64,000 nucleotides of DNA from Mycetocola tolaasinivorans (GTDB lineage: Bacteria > Actinomycetota > Actinomycetes > Actinomycetales > Microbacteriaceae), in NCBI RefSeq assembly GCF_003667565.1, contig NZ_RCUX01000004.1, positions 1-64,000 on the forward strand. Reading direction: 5' to 3'. The notes beneath the pieces are model-generated. The model saw only the letters and a list, made by a program, of their open reading frames with translations. It had not been told where the DNA came from and ran no database searches. Numbering within the stretch: position 1 is the first letter of the stretch; each line of letters opens with the position of its first letter. A program made the translations under genes and the position numbers. Below are positions 7,596-15,465 of this stretch, in pieces.

Positions 7596-9101
7596 GTGGA
7601 TGCAAATGAAGCCCTCCGCCTGGTCAACCGCTGCTATGCCCGCCTGAACGGGCGTCGCGGAGAAATGCGCGTGCGCGAAGAATATTACGAGGGGAAGCAG
7701 CCACTCAACTTCGCGACCGCGGAGTGGAAAAAGGCCAACTCGGCACGATACGCAAACTTCGCTGACAACTGGTGCCAGCCCGTCGCTGACGCAGAAGCGG
7801 AGCGTATCGCCCACACCGGGATCAAGATCGCCGGCACTAACGGCAAGGCTGCAGCGCAGAAACTGTGGGAAGCCTGGCTGCGCAACGAGATGCAGTCGCA
7901 GTCATCCCAGGGATTCCTGACAAGCCTGGTCACGTCGCGATCCTTCGTGACGGTCTGGGGCGATGAGAACGACGAACCGTTGATCTCATGGGAGCACCCT
8001 GACTCGGTGGAGATTGAGTACGACTGGGAGCGTCCCGGCCGTCGCACCGCAGCACTAAAAACCTGGGTGGATGAATCCAAGGAGTACGCCACTCTCTACG
8101 AGAGCGAGTGCGTGTGGAAGTTTGAGCGCGCGCTGCCGAAGACCACGAACGACAGAGAATCGCAGGCGACGCAGGCCAAGGTCGGTGTCGCTCATGAGGG
8201 TGGATGGGTCCCGCGGATCCCCCGAGGTGATGACGTGTGGCCGATCTGGAACCCGATGGGTACCGTGCCGGTCGTAGAAGTCCCCAACCGGCCCATGCTC
8301 GGCGGCGATCCGCGCTCTGAAATCAGTGGCGTAATCGCGATGCAGGACACCATCAACCTGCTGTGGGCATACCTGCTCCTCGCCGCTGATTACGCGTCGA
8401 TGGATGCCCGCGTAGTGCTCGGCCAAGGCCCGCCCATGATGCCAATCCTCGACAAAAACGGCGTCAAGATCGGCGAGAAGCCGGTCGATATTGGAGAGAT
8501 GCGCGAAAAACGCATGCTGTACCTCACCAATCCCGACGCAAAGATCGATTCGTGGAACGCGGCCGCGCTCGACACCTTCACGGAAACCATCGAAATCGCG
8601 GTGGGACACATCGCCGCACAGACTCGCACGCCGCCGACGTACCTCGTCACCAGGACCGGCATGTCAAACGTCAACGGCGAGGGCCTGAAAGCCTCCGAAA
8701 TCGGCCTGGTCAAAAAGGTCATCGAGTTCACCACGTTTGCCACCCCGGCTATGCGTGAGGTTCACCGCCTCGTCGCCCTGGCTATGGGGGACACCGCGCT
8801 CGCGGAGCAGGTGCGCCTCGCGACGATGACGTGGATGAATCCCGAGATTCGGTCCGAGGCGCAGCTTGCAGACTCTCTCACAAAGAAGAAAGCAATCGGG
8901 TATCCGCTGCGGTACCTGATGGAGCTTGACGGGCTCGACCCGCTCGAAATTGACCGCGTCATGGAGATGCACGACGACGAGCAGCGAGATGTGCAGCTCG
9001 AGGAAGCACGGAAGGGGTTGAGAGATATTGTCGATCCCTACCGAGACGAGCAGCTATTACTCAACGCAGCAGACGATAGCGGCGGCAACAGCGAGGAGTA
9101 G
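7596..9101 (+). CDS. Portal protein
   Basis: A 501-residue SPP1 gp6-type portal. GTG 7596 is preferred over GTG 7590 because GAGAGGAG ends at 7590, leaving a normal 5-base spacer. Diagnostic stretches include NWCQPVADAEAERI, PVVEVPNRPMLGGDPRSEIS and the C-terminal LRYLMELDGLDPLEIDRVM. The dodecameric portal is the DNA channel of the head. The gene overlaps the start of the MuF-like gene by about 70 bases. Confidence 0.93.
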   Translation: MDANEALRLVNRCYARLNGRRGEMRVREEYYEGKQPLNFATAEWKKANSARYANFADNWCQPVADAEAERIAHTGIKIAGTNGKAAAQKLWEAWLRNEMQSQSSQGFLTSLVTSRSFVTVWGDENDEPLISWEHPDSVEIEYDWERPGRRTAALKTWVDESKEYATLYESECVWKFERALPKTTNDRESQATQAKVGVAHEGGWVPRIPRGDDVWPIWNPMGTVPVVEVPNRPMLGGDPRSEISGVIAMQDTINLLWAYLLLAADYASMDARVVLGQGPPMMPILDKNGVKIGEKPVDIGEMREKRMLYLTNPDAKIDSWNAAALDTFTETIEIAVGHIAAQTRTPPTYLVTRTGMSNVNGEGLKASEIGLVKKVIEFTTFATPAMREVHRLVALAMGDTALAEQVRLATMTWMNPEIRSEAQLADSLTKKKAIGYPLRYLMELDGLDPLEIDRVMEMHDDEQRDVQLEEARKGLRDIVDPYRDEQLLLNAADDSGGNSEE

Positions 9102-10323
9102 CGCCCGTGTGTGGCGGCGTATGGGAGATGATTTCGATCTCTCGTACGCCGCCCTCTCCGGTGAGCTCACCGACGTTGTGCGCGAGGGCATGGCGGCGGT
9201 TGTCACCACGACGATTGATTACACGCCCTCGCTGCTCTCGGCGATGAGTCTTGAGGCTCCGCCCGTCGGGAACATCAACCCGGTCGCGTTCCTCGATCAG
9301 GCTCCCAACGGGATGAGTGTCGAGCGGTCCCTGAGCGGTGCGACCCGCGTCGCTAAGACCGCAATCGGCCGCGGCGCTTCCACTCGCGTCGCCCTCGGCC
9401 AGGCGCAGGTGTGGCTCACCGGCGTCATCCTCACCATGCTGGCCGATACCGGCCGCGGCGTGATGGGCGCCGACATCACCCAGCGTCCCAGTCTCGCCGG
9501 ATACGTGAGGGTCGTGAACGGGTCCGCCTGCCGTGACTGCATGATCCTCGCCGCCCGCTTCTACCGGTGGAACAGCGGGTTTCTCCGTCACCCGCGCTGC
9601 CACTGCCGCCACGTCCCGGCACCGTCCCGCGAGTACGCGGAAGAGGCCGGCCTCATCACCGACCCATACGAAGGGTTCAACAGCCTCAGTACCACCGAGC
9701 AAAACCGTGTCTTCGGTGAGACAGAGGCCCAGGCGATCCGCGATGGAGCCGACATCTACCGTGTCGTAAACATCAGCAACCGCGGCCTCGGCACTGCTGC
9801 AAGCCACGCCAAATACGGAACCCCGCACCGACTCACCCTCGACCAGATCTACGAGCGCACCGCCGCCCACGGCGCTGCCGCCGGCCGGTCTGCAGAACAG
9901 ATCCGCGCTGCTGCAATCAGGATCATGGGCGACCAGGGCTACATCACCGGAGCACAAACCGTCGGCGGCAACATCCTCGGCGGCCGTGCCGGATATGGCG
10001 CACTCGGCAAGGGCGGCAAAGCCCGCGCCGCTGCCGACTCCGTAACCGCTGCACAACGCACCGGCACCCGCGACCCCCTCAACCGATACACCATGACCGC
10101 CGCCGAACGCCGACTCTTCGACGCAAAAACCCGCGTGGACATGGCCCGCGCCGGATACCGGCCCCGCAGCATCGGCCAGAACACAGCCGACAAATACACC
10201 CCCCTCTCACCCATCACACCGAGCGCGCTCGCCACCTACGAACGCGCGCTCGCCGCGGAGCTCGCAAAGCTGCCAAACCAGGCAGCCTCCGTCCGCGACC
10301 TAGCCCGATTACTGGGCCTCTAG
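9028..10323 (+). CDS. MuF-like minor capsid protein
   Basis: A 431-residue protein starting at TTG 9028, inside the portal gene. It carries the MuF cysteine signature GSACRDCMILAARFYRW followed by HPRCHCRHVP. MuF-type proteins sit inside the head next to the portal and are often injected with DNA. The C-terminal half (after about residue 230) is Arg/Ala-rich and could hold a variable effector domain, but none is recognised. Confidence 0.88.
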   Translation: MSIPTETSSYYSTQQTIAAATARSSARVWRRMGDDFDLSYAALSGELTDVVREGMAAVVTTTIDYTPSLLSAMSLEAPPVGNINPVAFLDQAPNGMSVERSLSGATRVAKTAIGRGASTRVALGQAQVWLTGVILTMLADTGRGVMGADITQRPSLAGYVRVVNGSACRDCMILAARFYRWNSGFLRHPRCHCRHVPAPSREYAEEAGLITDPYEGFNSLSTTEQNRVFGETEAQAIRDGADIYRVVNISNRGLGTAASHAKYGTPHRLTLDQIYERTAAHGAAAGRSAEQIRAAAIRIMGDQGYITGAQTVGGNILGGRAGYGALGKGGKARAAADSVTAAQRTGTRDPLNRYTMTAAERRLFDAKTRVDMARAGYRPRSIGQNTADKYTPLSPITPSALATYERALAAELAKLPNQAASVRDLARLLGL

Positions 10324-10390
10324 CCTTCCCAGCACCCCGCTGGGGCAGGCCGTGAAAGCGGCCATTTCACCTAACAAGGAGCGATTCCTC

Positions 10391-11056
10391 ATGCCCGAAG
10401 ACACCAACACTACCGACCACGAAGAGCTGGGCGCGGACACCGCCGCGGGTGCGAACGCATCCGATGCCACGGAGCAGGACGGAGCCCCAGCGACTGGCGC
10501 TCCCATCGATGAGCCCGACCTTGGCGACGCCGGCAAGAAGGCGCTGGTGGCCGAACGTGCTGCCCGCCGGGCCGCAGAAAAGGCCGCCAAGACTTCCGCC
10601 GAAGCGCTGACCGCTCTGCGGGCAGAGATCGCGCTCAACAGCAAGCCCGAGTCCGAGCAGGCGGAAGCTCGCATCCGCGCCGCGGCAAAGGCCGAGTCTG
10701 ATGCCACGGCCAACAAGCGAATCCTCCGCTCTGAGCTGCGCGCTGCAGCCAAGGGCAAGCTCGCTGACCCCTCTGATGCAGGCCTGTTCATCAACGTGGA
10801 CGACTTCGAAGTTGGTGCCGACGGAGAGGTGGACGCGGCCGAGCTTGATGCCGCTATCACCAACCTCATCACCGCAAAGCCGCACCTTGCGGCACCCCCC
10901 ACCCGTCGATTCGGCGGGTCCGGAGATCAGGGCGCACACCGCGGACATTCCGTTCCGCCGCAGCTCACCCGATCCGACCTCTCAAAGATGACCCACGCAG
11001 AGGTGTTGGCCGCTGATCGCAATGGTCAGCTCGACACCCTCAAGGGCACAAAGTAA
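10391..11056 (+). CDS. Capsid scaffolding protein
   Basis: A 221-residue protein starting at ATG 10391 with AAGGAG 9 bases upstream. It has an acidic disordered N-terminus, a long Ala/Glu/Lys coiled coil (VAERAARRAAEKAAKTSAEA region) and a basic C-terminus, the classic scaffold plan. It lies directly upstream of the major capsid gene and should be lost from mature heads. Confidence 0.85.
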   Translation: MPEDTNTTDHEELGADTAAGANASDATEQDGAPATGAPIDEPDLGDAGKKALVAERAARRAAEKAAKTSAEALTALRAEIALNSKPESEQAEARIRAAAKAESDATANKRILRSELRAAAKGKLADPSDAGLFINVDDFEVGADGEVDAAELDAAITNLITAKPHLAAPPTRRFGGSGDQGAHRGHSVPPQLTRSDLSKMTHAEVLAADRNGQLDTLKGTK

Positions 11057-11067
11057 GGAAATAGCAC

Positions 11068-11991
11068 ATGTCAGTTGAAAAGTTTATTCCGGAGCTGTGG
11101 TCCGCAAAGCTCCTCGAAAAGTACCTCGGTGCACTGGTGTTCGGCCAGGGTACCGTCGCGAACCGCGACTACGAGGGCGAGATCAAGGACAAGGGCGACA
11201 CCGTCCACATCAACTCCATCGGTGACCCTGGGGTTCGAAAGTACGAGCGAGGCAAGGAACTCACATTCGACGAACTCGCGACCTCGTCGCAGGAGCTTCT
11301 CATCGACCAGGCCGACTACTTCGCGTTCCTGGTGAACGACGTTGACAAGGTGCAGGCCGCCGGCGACTTCGGTGGCGCTGCCCTCGCCCGCGCGGCATAC
11401 AAGCTCAAGGCAACGGCCGACAGCTTCGCAGCCGGCGTGCTGTCGAAGGGTGCGCGCACCGAAAACCAGCTCGGCCGAGTGAAGATCGTGTCGGGCGGCA
11501 CCCAGCTGGCCGGCGCAGATCAGATCACCGCCTACGACGTGCTTGTTGAGCTCGGCCTCAAGCTCAGCCTCAGCGACGTGCCGCTCGAGGGCCGCTACGT
11601 GGTGGTGGACCCCAACTTCATCGCCGCCACCCAGAAGGACGACCGCTTCGCCAAGGTAGACGCCTCGGGCAGCAGCGAAACCCTGCGCAACGGAATCGTC
11701 GCGCGCGCCGCCGGCTTCGACATCCTCGTGTCGAACAACCTCGCCAAGGTGGGCGGCACCGGCGCGGCGAAGGACGACAAGATCATTGTGGCCGGAACTC
11801 CGGGAGCATTCACCTTCGCCGACCAGATCCTCAAGACCGAGGCCGGCCGCCGCGAGAAGGGCTTTGACGACTTCGTCAAGGGGCTGAACGTGTACGGCGC
11901 TAAGGTCACGATCCCCGAGGGCCTTGCGACCGCCTCGGTGCAGGAGTACGCCCCGGGCACCGGCGCGACCACTGTCGTAGTCGGTTCGTAG
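11068..11991 (+). CDS. Major capsid protein
   Basis: A 307-residue HK97-fold coat protein of the P22 coat/gp5-like group. It begins MSVEKFIPELWSAKLLEKY, has an E-loop-type segment with GDTVHINSIGDPGVRKYERG, and an A-domain region PLEGRYVVVDPNFIAA ... GFDILVSNNL ... TFADQI. The gene is 11 bases after the scaffold stop with a clear Shine-Dalgarno, the normal high-expression position. Confidence 0.93.
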   Translation: MSVEKFIPELWSAKLLEKYLGALVFGQGTVANRDYEGEIKDKGDTVHINSIGDPGVRKYERGKELTFDELATSSQELLIDQADYFAFLVNDVDKVQAAGDFGGAALARAAYKLKATADSFAAGVLSKGARTENQLGRVKIVSGGTQLAGADQITAYDVLVELGLKLSLSDVPLEGRYVVVDPNFIAATQKDDRFAKVDASGSSETLRNGIVARAAGFDILVSNNLAKVGGTGAAKDDKIIVAGTPGAFTFADQILKTEAGRREKGFDDFVKGLNVYGAKVTIPEGLATASVQEYAPGTGATTVVVGS

Positions 11992-12001
11992 GACGGCCCT
12001 C

Positions 12002-12562
12002 GTGGACGCATTCGCAACTCCCGAGGAGCTCGGGAAACGGCTCAAACGCACCTTCACCAAAACGGAGACAGAGTGGGTTCAGACGCTGCTTGAGGATGCG
12101 TCCACGTACCTCCGGGAAGACGTAATCGGTTCGCACGTCTTCCCGGAAGTGCAGAGCACCTTCACCGCGTACCCGAACGCAGGGGAGATCGAGGTCCCCT
12201 CGCTGCCGCTGCGCTCCGTCGATTCTGTGACCAGGGACGGACAGTCCGTCCCGTTCACGCTCCGAGATAACGTCGTCACTGTTTCTGGTGACGACGCTGT
12301 GGAAGTCACCTTCACCCATGGGTACCCGAAGGCTCCCGCGGGGCTGGCCCGGTGGGCGATGGTTCTCGCCTCCCAGGCCATGGTCCCCGTGGAGCTTGAA
12401 CTGGGCCTGACCGTCGGCGGACTGTCGTCTCTGCAGCTTGATGACTTCAAGGTGGCATTCGCGGCCGGCGGCGAGGGCACCGGAATGAGCCTGAGCGATT
12501 CCAACATTCGCAGGATCCGCGAGAGCTACGGCGTCAGCCTGTACGTCGGCGGTACGCGATGA
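12002..12562 (+). CDS. Head-tail adaptor protein
   Basis: A 186-residue gp6/gp15-like connector starting at GTG 12002. The N-terminus is helical (ATPEELGKRLKRTFTKTETE ... LLEDASTYLREDV), followed by a beta-rich middle (LPLRSVDSVTRDG) and a helical end that includes SLSDSNIRRIRESYGVSLYV. It forms the ring that docks on the portal. It overlaps the next gene by 4 bases. Confidence 0.85.
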   Translation: MDAFATPEELGKRLKRTFTKTETEWVQTLLEDASTYLREDVIGSHVFPEVQSTFTAYPNAGEIEVPSLPLRSVDSVTRDGQSVPFTLRDNVVTVSGDDAVEVTFTHGYPKAPAGLARWAMVLASQAMVPVELELGLTVGGLSSLQLDDFKVAFAAGGEGTGMSLSDSNIRRIRESYGVSLYVGGTR

Positions 12563-12951
12563 TCCGCGGTGTCTTGGCGATGGGCCGCCGCCGGGCTAAC
12601 TCTCGGATGACCGAGGTGGTTCGCGTCGGTGTCGTAACCGAGGGTCCGCCGGACCCGCTGACGTTTGAACCGACTCGAACGTGGGCGAAGCATTATGAGG
12701 GTGCCGGCCGGGTGAAGTTCCCGAACCTCGCGAGCTTTGACCGCACCGCCGGCGGGCAGCAGTTCACTGAGCAAACTCTCATGCTTCACATCCCGGCGAC
12801 CGACGGCCACGAGATCCAGACGGACGACATCGCGGAAGTCTTCTCGTCCACGGCGGACCCGTCACTGGTTGGCCGCACCTTCCGCATCACCGGCCGTCCA
12901 CAGGGCGGCCAAACCACGGCACATCGCTACCCAGTAGAGGAGTTGTCATGA
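12559..12951 (+). CDS. Head closure protein (DUF6093-like)
   Basis: A 130-residue protein in the neck position with overlapping start and stop codons on both sides. The beta-rich sequence TLMLHIPATDGHEIQTDDIA ... GRTFRITGRPQGGQTTA resembles actinophage head-closure proteins of the DUF6093 type. It should plug the connector until the tail attaches. Confidence 0.75.
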   Translation: MIRGVLAMGRRRANSRMTEVVRVGVVTEGPPDPLTFEPTRTWAKHYEGAGRVKFPNLASFDRTAGGQQFTEQTLMLHIPATDGHEIQTDDIAEVFSSTADPSLVGRTFRITGRPQGGQTTAHRYPVEELS

Positions 12952-13373
12952 GCGCAGATTTCGATTTCATCGAACTCGTAGGACTTGAAAAGGAACTCGG
13001 AGAGGTACCTGAAAAAACAATTCCGAACATCCGAAAATCGGTAGAAGTGTCCGCCCGATTGGGCAAGGACACCTGGTCCGCGCTCGCCGCTGGCGCTCAC
13101 AAGCGCCGCAACCGGAAGGTCGGCAGTAAGGCCAAGGGGCGAGGACTTCACGCCTACCACCGCTCCATTGACTATGACTTGGTGCTCGGCGTTGATGGAA
13201 CCATCGGTGCCGAGATTGGCCCAAACCTTGGCCGTCCTCAGGGATCCTTCGGATTCGTGGAAGGCGGTGCCGGCATTCGCAGTGCGCCTCGTGATCATGA
13301 CCGGATGACCGAGCGGATCGTGGAAGAGGACTTCCTGAAAGGGTTGTCCAAAGCAGTCGAGGACTCGTTTTGA
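12948..13373 (+). CDS. Tail-neck protein (HK97 gp10-like)
   Basis: A 141-residue protein placed between head closure and tail terminator. Its amphipathic N-terminus (LEKELGEVPEKTIPNIRKSV) and central ARLGKDTWSALAA resemble HK97 gp10-type neck components, and a C-terminal GFVEGGAG segment is also typical. ATGA overlaps occur at both ends. Confidence 0.75.
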   Translation: MSADFDFIELVGLEKELGEVPEKTIPNIRKSVEVSARLGKDTWSALAAGAHKRRNRKVGSKAKGRGLHAYHRSIDYDLVLGVDGTIGAEIGPNLGRPQGSFGFVEGGAGIRSAPRDHDRMTERIVEEDFLKGLSKAVEDSF

Positions 13374-13798
13374 GTAGCCAGCTCGAAATGCATCGGGTGG
13401 CCACCGAAGAGCGTATGCTCGCCGGCGAAGGTCTTGCGGGCCGGGTCTTTGATGCCGCACGACTTGACGCAAAAGGTGGGCTCGTACGCGATAACTATCT
13501 CATCATCAGGATCACACGAGATTCGTTGGGTGATGATCGTCTGGCCGCTCCTCAACTCCCGGATTCCGATGCAGAGTACTACATCGATGTGCGCGCAGTT
13601 GCGACGACTCCCGCAGGCGCACGGCTGTTACTGACCAGCGCCGACGCGCAGCTATTGGAAGGGCCCCTCCTCGTTCGCCAGAGGAAATGCACCCGGCCCG
13701 TGTGTGACGTGATCAGGCCTATGGACACCGACATGTCAGTAACTCCGCCCCTGTTCTATGTGGATGCAGGCTACTCATTTGGCTCGCGTCGCGCATAG
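13370..13798 (+). CDS. Tail terminator protein
   Basis: A 142-residue alpha/beta protein starting at TTG 13370 inside the previous gene. Its position directly before the major tail gene and its layout (mixed core with RLLLTSADAQLLEGPLLVRQ) match actinophage tail terminators, which cap the tail tube and join it to the neck. Recognition is from order more than from a signature motif. Confidence 0.7.
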   Translation: MSSQLEMHRVATEERMLAGEGLAGRVFDAARLDAKGGLVRDNYLIIRITRDSLGDDRLAAPQLPDSDAEYYIDVRAVATTPAGARLLLTSADAQLLEGPLLVRQRKCTRPVCDVIRPMDTDMSVTPPLFYVDAGYSFGSRRA

Positions 13799-13813
13799 CG
13801 CTCTCTCATCCCA

Positions 13814-13840
13814 GCCTCGCCCACACGGGCGGGGCTTTTT
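13814..13840 (+). terminator. Intrinsic terminator before major tail gene
   Basis: A 9-bp stem (13814-13822 with 13827-13835, loop ACAC) is followed by TTTTT. It lies 31 bases before the major tail gene and may shape relative expression of head and tail genes rather than stop all transcription. Confidence 0.75.
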
Positions 13841-13870
13841 CTATGCCCAAACGGGCAGAAAGGGGCAACC

Positions 13871-14383
13871 ATGCCCGACATCATCGAACTCGCGCCGCCC
13901 GCCGTGGACCAGACCGGTAACACGACGCTGTACACCGCCAAGCCGGCCGATGTGAACGACCCGCTCAAGCCCAAGGTAACCGAGGCCAAGAAGTGGGACC
14001 GGTGCACCTACAACTTCACCCCGGACGGCTACAACCGTACGGGCTCGCAGGAGATCCTCAAGGACGAACGCCTCTCGCTGCAGCAGGCGCTCGAGTCTCC
14101 GGGGAAGAGCGAAATGTCGCTCGAGATCAAGTATGTGGATTCCATCGACCCGAAGTCGCTCAAGGTGCGACTCAAGGAGGGTGACGAGATCTACTTCGTG
14201 GAGCGTGAGGGAATCCCGAACGCCACCGAGGAACTCGCCGGTCAGCTCGTCACCCTGGTGCACGGCCGTGTCGGCAAGGAATTCAAGGGCCCGCGCGACG
14301 GAACCGGCGTCTTCACCTACACCCGCAAGATCGCGATCCTCTCCCCTGTGGGAGACGCTGTGCCGCTCGTAACGGGCGCATAA
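13871..14383 (+). CDS. Major tail tube protein
   Basis: A 170-residue protein that starts after AGAAAGGGGC. The sequence includes WDRCTYNFTPDGYNRTGSQE and the conserved RLKEGDEIYFVEREG, typical of actinophage tail tube subunits. Stem-loops on both sides suggest its transcript is handled separately, consistent with the high copy number of the product. Confidence 0.88.
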   Translation: MPDIIELAPPAVDQTGNTTLYTAKPADVNDPLKPKVTEAKKWDRCTYNFTPDGYNRTGSQEILKDERLSLQQALESPGKSEMSLEIKYVDSIDPKSLKVRLKEGDEIYFVEREGIPNATEELAGQLVTLVHGRVGKEFKGPRDGTGVFTYTRKIAILSPVGDAVPLVTGA

Positions 14384-14399
14384 CCCGTCTCCCCTCATC

Positions 14400-14431
14400 G
14401 TGTGCGGCGCGCACGCTCGCGCGCCGCACAC
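14400..14431 (+). terminator. Strong hairpin after major tail gene
   Basis: A perfect 13-bp GC-rich stem (14400-14412 with 14419-14431, loop ACGCTC) follows the stop codon. There is only a weak T stretch, so it may stabilise the mRNA end or attenuate transcription. Confidence 0.65.
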
Positions 14432-14462
14432 TCTCGTTTCACCGCACAGACAGAAGGAAAAA

Positions 14463-15008
14463 ATGTCCAAGATTGACGACTCCCTCGCGGAGGACTTCGT
14501 GCCCGAGTTTGAGGACGTATCTGTGATCCTCAACACTGACCTGGCCAAGGAACGTGACCGCCTGCAGGCTGCGCTCATCGCAGCGAAAAGCGTCACGGAT
14601 CTCCGTCTCGGCCAGGCTGACCCCGTCGCCGAGGCGCAGGCCGAGCTTGACTCGCTTGCAGACAAGGTCGCAGAGCATCAGCACATCATCCGTGTCCGCG
14701 CCCTGGAAGGGTTCGAGTGGACGCTGATCACCGACCGTCACCCCGCACGTAAGGGCGTTGCACTCGACCAGCACTACGGGTACAACCTGACGTCCGCCAC
14801 GGCCGCGGCTCTCATCCAGGCCGGTTCCATCATTGAGGATGACGCCGAGGTTGAGATCACCCCTGAGCGGTGGGCGCGCATCACTCCGCGTCTTTCTGGG
14901 TGGGATGCCCAGAAGCTGGTTGACGTGGTGTTCCGGCTGCACGTTTACGACGCGCAGCAGCGCGAGGACGCGCTGGAAAAACACTTCGGAGCGACAGCGA
15001 GCTCCTAG
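14463..15008 (+). CDS. Tail assembly chaperone, upstream frame (G)
   Basis: A 181-residue helical, acidic protein translated in the zero frame. It lies between the major tail and tape measure genes, where lambda G-like chaperones always lie. Near the end, CTG GAA AAA CAC (14973-14984) offers an A-rich slip site before the stop. Slipping back one base there would fuse it to the T frame (see the next entry). Confidence 0.88.
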   Translation: MSKIDDSLAEDFVPEFEDVSVILNTDLAKERDRLQAALIAAKSVTDLRLGQADPVAEAQAELDSLADKVAEHQHIIRVRALEGFEWTLITDRHPARKGVALDQHYGYNLTSATAAALIQAGSIIEDDAEVEITPERWARITPRLSGWDAQKLVDVVFRLHVYDAQQREDALEKHFGATASS

Positions 15009-15439
15009 ACGAAGTAAAGCTCGCGCTGACCCTCGGAGTCTCGGTAAAGAGGCTCCGAGGGTGGGAGCCGACGGTCACGACTGTGCACGAGTACGACGAG
15101 CAGGGGAACCTGCTGCGCACCGTGGCCACGTCCTCCCCCGAGTTTGATTCACAGGAACGCCGTCTCCTCATTGTCGGCAGTCGAGTACTCGCGAAGATCG
15201 GCCCGCACGGGCACTTCATGGATGAGGCGACCGACCCGCGTGCGGCTGCGTCGAACTACTTCGGCGGTTACGGCTACGTCCCGAACGAACCGATTTTTGA
15301 TCACGCGGAGATCGCCGTCAGGGCGGCTGAAAAGGCTTGGCGCGATCAGAACCCCGAGGGCGACCCCACCGGAATGATCTTCACCGTTCGCCGGCAGAAC
15401 TTCGCGGTGCCTACTGAGGGGTCAATCCTCAGCGGCTAG
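14981..15439 (+). CDS. Tail assembly chaperone, -1 frame (T)
   Basis: This frame continues the G protein after a -1 shift at the A5 run 14977-14981. The fused product would be about 325 residues. The -1 frame reads LLDEVKLALTLGVSVKRLRG directly after the shift, then EYDEQGNLLRTV ... SPEFDSQERRLL, the typical T-domain pattern. A separate internal start (GTG 15083) exists but would drop the linking region. The GT fusion normally assembles tail subunits on the tape measure protein. Confidence 0.85.
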   Translation, partial: TLRSDSELLDEVKLALTLGVSVKRLRGWEPTVTTVHEYDEQGNLLRTVATSSPEFDSQERRLLIVGSRVLAKIGPHGHFMDEATDPRAAASNYFGGYGYVPNEPIFDHAEIAVRAAEKAWRDQNPEGDPTGMIFTVRRQNFAVPTEGSILSG

Positions 15440-15465
15440 CCGCACAACTGAACATTGGAGGCCTC

